The notes under the pieces: generated by a model
Databases searched by the model: none
Told to the model about the DNA's origin: nothing
Seen by the model: the letters and a program-made list of their open reading frames with translations, nothing else
Assembly: GCF_016587375.1 (NCBI RefSeq)
Contig: NZ_BNJG01000002.1
Span: 1,364,001 to 1,428,000, forward strand
Length of the DNA: 64,000 nt
Direction of reading: 5' to 3'
Origin: Ktedonobacter robiniae
GTDB taxonomy: Bacteria; Chloroflexota; Ktedonobacteria; Ktedonobacterales; Ktedonobacteraceae
Program-made: the position numbers and the translations under genes
In this document: piece by piece, positions 61,106 through 64,000 of the stretch
Numbering within the stretch: the first letter of the stretch is position 1
Layout of the letters: each line of letters opens with the position of its first letter

Positions 61106-62086
61106 ATGCAGAAGCGCACACTTGGGAACAGTGCTCTGGAGGTTTCGGCTCTCGGGCTCGGTTGTATGGGCATGAGTATCAACTATGGTCCCCCCAGAGA
61201 CAGGCAGGAGATGATTGCTCTCATGCGGGCCGCCGTGGACCGAGGCATGACCTTTTTCGACACGGCCCAGGTCTATGGACCCTTCACAAACGAAGAACTC
61301 GTGGGCGAAGCGCTTGCCCCCATTCATGAGCAGGTAGTGATCGCCACGAAATTTGGCTTTCATTTTGGTCCCAACGGAGAACAGTTGGGCCTTTCAAGTA
61401 AGCCAGAACAGATCAAGCAGAGTGTCGAGGGGTCACTCAAGCGGCTCCGGGTCGAGACCATCGATCTGCTCTATCAGCATCGAGTTGATCCAGAGGTGCC
61501 CATTGAAGATGTCGCCGCAACGGTGAAGGAACTGATCGAGGCAGGGAAGGTGAAGCACTTCGGCCTTTCCGAGGCAGGAGCCCAGACGATTCGTCGAGCG
61601 CACGCGGTCCAGTCAGTTACGGCTGTCCAAAACGAATACTCCTTGTGGGCGCGCGACTCGGAAGCGGAGGTACTGCCAACATGCGAAGAACTTGGCATCG
61701 GCTTCGTTCCCTGGAGTCCACTCGGGCAGGGCTTCCTCACTGCAACCATTGATCCTGCCAGGACGTTCGAGAGGTCCGACATTCGGTCTATTTTCCCGCG
61801 CTTTACCCCACAAGCCATGAAAGCGAATCAGGCCCTGGTCGATCTGCTAGTCAGAATCGCGGCGCAGAAGCAGGTAACGCCTGCTCAGATCGCGCTGGCC
61901 TGGCTGCTGGCTCAGAAACCGTGGATCGTGCCGATCCCAGGGACCACGAAGCTCTCTCGCCTGGAGGAGAACCTTGCAGCCGTTGCCATCGAACTGACGT
62001 CCGACGATCTCGGTGAAATCGAGAGTGCTGCCTCGCAGATCACGGTGCAAGGAGCCAGGGGGAATGGACAAGAGCGATACGTTTAA
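61106..62086 (+). CDS. Aldo/keto reductase
   Basis: A 326-residue NADPH-dependent reductase of the YajO/YghZ-like group. The catalytic Asp-Tyr pair is in FFDTAQVYGPFTNEE, the Lys in VVIATKFGFHFG, and the His in LLYQHRVDPEVP. The NADP-binding end reads WIVPIPGTTKLSRLEENLAA. AAAGGGAAAAG precedes the ATG at 61106; two other ATGs lie just upstream in frame. It is followed by a remnant of a second such gene. Confidence 0.9.
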   Translation: MQKRTLGNSALEVSALGLGCMGMSINYGPPRDRQEMIALMRAAVDRGMTFFDTAQVYGPFTNEELVGEALAPIHEQVVIATKFGFHFGPNGEQLGLSSKPEQIKQSVEGSLKRLRVETIDLLYQHRVDPEVPIEDVAATVKELIEAGKVKHFGLSEAGAQTIRRAHAVQSVTAVQNEYSLWARDSEAEVLPTCEELGIGFVPWSPLGQGFLTATIDPARTFERSDIRSIFPRFTPQAMKANQALVDLLVRIAAQKQVTPAQIALAWLLAQKPWIVPIPGTTKLSRLEENLAAVAIELTSDDLGEIESAASQITVQGARGNGQERYV

Positions 62087-62094
62087 GGCTGTTC

Positions 62095-62226
62095 TTGACA
62101 GCCATTTTCACCCATCCAGGTGCTCCAGAGAACATCGGCGCGGTCCAGGTCGAGCTTACCGAAGGCGATCTGCGGAAGATTGACCACGCCATGTCCACTA
62201 TCACGGTCCTGGGAGACCGCTACTAA
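62095..62226 (+). pseudogene. Remnant of a second aldo/keto reductase (C-terminus)
   Basis: A stretch with no start codon reads ENIGAVQVELTEGDLRKIDH, then AMSTITVLGDRY and a stop. This matches the end of the preceding reductase (ENLAAVAIELTSDDLGEIES). It is most likely what remains after deletion between tandem reductase genes. Confidence 0.75.
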
Positions 62227-62268
62227 AGGCCACCGAGTGGTCATGAGAAACAGATGAGAAGGAAAATG

Positions 62269-63021
62269 ATGAACGAGAACCAGAATATCATCGGAAAAGT
62301 CGTTGTTATCACTGGCGCGAGCAGTGGCCTGGGCGAGGCGACGGCCCGGCATCTCTCCGCCGGGGGTGCTACCGTCGTGCTGGGAGCGCGGCGCACCGAG
62401 CGCATCCAGGCACTGGCCAACGAACTGAACGGTGATGGGGGCAAGGCACTAGCCCTCCAGACCGATGTCACCGACGCCGATCAGATGAAACGCCTGGTCG
62501 ATGCAGCCGTACAGACGTATGGGCGCGTTGATGTCATGATCAACAACGCCGGACTCATGCCACATTCGCCCCTTGAGCGCCTCAAGGTCGACGACTGGAA
62601 CCGAACCATCGACGTGAACATCAAGGGGGTGCTCTACGGCATTGCGGCAGCGCTGCCGTATATGAAACAGCAAAAAGCTGGCCACATTATCAATGTCTCC
62701 TCGGTGGCTGGTCATAAGGTTCGTCCTGGAAGCGCGGTCTATGCGGCAACCAAGACAGCCGTGCTGGTGATCTCTGAAGGGCTGCGCCAGGAAGTCAAAC
62801 CCTATCACATCCGCACGACGGTGATCTCGCCGGGCGCGGTGACCACGGAACTGCCCAACAGCATCACTGAGCCGGATATTGCTGAAAACGTTCAGAAACT
62901 CTATGAAGAAATGGCCATTCCGGCTGACTCCTTTGCGCGGGCCGTCGCCTTTGCCATGAGCCAACCCGACGACGTGGACATCAATGAAATCTTGTTCCGG
63001 CCCACCAGCCAGGAGCTTTGA
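62269..63021 (+). CDS. SDR-family oxidoreductase (YdfG-like)
   Basis: A 250-residue short-chain dehydrogenase: VVITGASSGLGEATA, INNAGLMPHSPL, IINVSSVAGHKVRPGSAVYA then ATKTAVLVISEG, and the end DVDINEILFRPTSQEL typical of the group. AGAAGG lies just before the double ATG; 62269 is used. It belongs to the oxidoreductase run behind the AraC-type promoters and lies 25 bases before the last reductase. Confidence 0.92.
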   Translation: MNENQNIIGKVVVITGASSGLGEATARHLSAGGATVVLGARRTERIQALANELNGDGGKALALQTDVTDADQMKRLVDAAVQTYGRVDVMINNAGLMPHSPLERLKVDDWNRTIDVNIKGVLYGIAAALPYMKQQKAGHIINVSSVAGHKVRPGSAVYAATKTAVLVISEGLRQEVKPYHIRTTVISPGAVTTELPNSITEPDIAENVQKLYEEMAIPADSFARAVAFAMSQPDDVDINEILFRPTSQEL

Positions 63022-63046
63022 GGAGAAGCAAAAAGGAGAACTACCA

Positions 63047-63907
63047 ATGTCAGCTATTCCATCAGTCACCCTCAATAACGGGGTAAAGATGCCCCTCTTG
63101 GGGTTTGGCGTCTTCCAGATGCAGGACGCCGAAGAATGCGAACGCAGCGTTTACGACGCCATCCGCACCGGCTATCGCCTGATTGATACGGCGGCATCCT
63201 ATGGCAATGAAGAGGCCGTCGGCAAAGCCATCAAGCGGAGCGGTGTGCCAAGGGAAGAGCTGTTCGTCACCACCAAGCTCTGGATTCAGGATGCCGGGGA
63301 CGAACGCACCAGGCCAGCATTCGAGCGATCGTTGCAGCGGTTACAACTGGAGTATCTGGATCTCTACCTGATTCACCAGCCCTTTGGGGATGTGTATGGC
63401 GCGTGGCGCGCGATGGAGAAGTTGTACCAGGAAGGCCGGATACGCGCCATCGGGGTCAGCAACTTCTTACCCGACCGGTTGATGGACCTGATGGTACATC
63501 ACCACGTCGTTCCTGCCGTCAATCAGGTTGAAACCCATCCGTTCAATCAGCAAATCGAAACCCAGACCTTCTTGCAGGAAAACCATGTTCAGATAGAATC
63601 CTGGGGACCGTTTGCCGAAGGCAAACACAACATTTTCGAGAACGAGTTGCTGCGTTCCATCGCAGGCAAGTATCAGAAAACCGTGGCGCAAGTCATTCTG
63701 CGCTGGCTGACCCAAAGAGGGGTCGTGGTAATTCCCAAATCAGTCCGTAAGGAACGAATCGTGGAAAACTTCACCATCTTCGATTTCGATCTGAGCCCGG
63801 AAGATATGGCGGCGATGAGGACGCTGGACACCAAAACCAGCAGCTTCTTCGACCACCGTGACCCCAACATCGTGAAGAGGTTGGGCGAAGCAACACGTCC
63901 GACCTAA
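63047..63907 (+). CDS. Aldo/keto reductase (2,5-diketo-D-gluconate reductase-like)
   Basis: A 286-residue reductase: NNGVKMPLLGFGVFQMQ, then LIDTAASYGNEEAVGKAI with the catalytic Asp and Tyr, VTTKLWIQDAG with the Lys, and LYLIHQPFGD with the His. The end VVVIPKSVRKERIVENFTIF binds NADP. AAAAGGAGAACTACC precedes the ATG. It is from a different subgroup than the reductase at 61106. The last 93 bases of the window show nothing further. Confidence 0.93.
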   Translation: MSAIPSVTLNNGVKMPLLGFGVFQMQDAEECERSVYDAIRTGYRLIDTAASYGNEEAVGKAIKRSGVPREELFVTTKLWIQDAGDERTRPAFERSLQRLQLEYLDLYLIHQPFGDVYGAWRAMEKLYQEGRIRAIGVSNFLPDRLMDLMVHHHVVPAVNQVETHPFNQQIETQTFLQENHVQIESWGPFAEGKHNIFENELLRSIAGKYQKTVAQVILRWLTQRGVVVIPKSVRKERIVENFTIFDFDLSPEDMAAMRTLDTKTSSFFDHRDPNIVKRLGEATRPT

Positions 63908-64000
63908 ACGGACGTGCGGCCCGTGTGCATCTGGTAACGGAGAGAGCGTTTTCCGAGGGAAAAGAGCACAAAAAGGTTATGCAGTTGAGACGCGCTGGCC

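Noticed and set aside
1..64000. tRNA, rRNA or tmRNA genes
   Set aside because: No cloverleaf-like stretches or rRNA sequences were recognised on reading; a tRNAscan/Infernal run would be needed to exclude them.

Overview
The window reads as chromosomal DNA of a GC-moderate, soil-type bacterium with a large accessory genome. The mix of genes fits the class Ktedonobacteria (phylum Chloroflexota): phosphoketolase, an adenylate-cyclase/AAA/TPR regulator, many TetR/MocR/LuxR-type regulators, an Nramp-related metal transporter, GH51 with a sugar ABC importer, and a high load of small palindromic repeats. This assignment is inference from gene content; no rRNA, tRNA or CRISPR was seen.

Layout. 1-8.2 kb: end of a phosphoketolase gene, then a NarL-type two-component system divergent from an ABC ATPase/FtsX permease/membrane-anchored protein operon. 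8.6-18.8 kb: a RecA-like ATPase with a degenerate P-loop, a site-2 protease with CBS domains, an AhpD-like protein, a secreted 9-residue-repeat protein, a PAS histidine kinase, a cyclase-AAA-TPR protein and a nitrilase. 19.1-25.9 kb: a Nif3-like protein, a YtrA-type GntR/ABC operon, an alpha/beta hydrolase, YbjQ, an Rrf2 regulator and a GNAT enzyme. 26-33.3 kb: an L,D-transpeptidase lipoprotein, a PF03640 lipoprotein, a MocR regulator, two small membrane proteins, and a TetR/hydrolase pair. 33.6-41.4 kb: a minus-strand cluster holding a complete class I cytochrome P450 system (SDR, ferredoxin reductase, 3Fe-4S ferredoxin, two P450s, a frameshifted CocE-like hydrolase) facing a TetR gene, with an operator inside the operon promoter. 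41.6-46.8 kb: a TetR/metallo-hydrolase pair with a clear promoter-operator, a MerR/YceI pair, an F420-type nitroreductase-like gene with a MerR-type promoter, and an Nramp-related transporter. 47.4-48.5 kb: an IS630-type element with a slippery A7. 48.8-55.4 kb: a sugar ABC importer, a LacI regulator and a GH51 arabinofuranosidase, tied together by one identical 16-bp operator in two matching promoters. 55.5-58.3 kb: an SDR/TetR divergent pair with tandem operators, a tiny lysine-rich protein and a YeaQ-type membrane protein. 58.8-63.9 kb: a frameshifted AraC gene followed by a plus-strand run (CMD-like, cupin, aldo/keto reductase, remnant, SDR, aldo/keto reductase) carrying two copies of a conserved promoter block.

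The most striking non-coding feature is the intergenic repeat content. About a dozen long, mostly perfect inverted repeats sit right at gene ends, often between convergent genes, and there are at least five families of dispersed palindromic or MITE-like elements. One family carries 0, 1 or 2 copies of a small CCCCATTCGGGG hairpin module; one MITE supplies the stop codon of a MocR gene. Gene starts were chosen mainly from ribosome binding sites, so several differ from the longest open frame.
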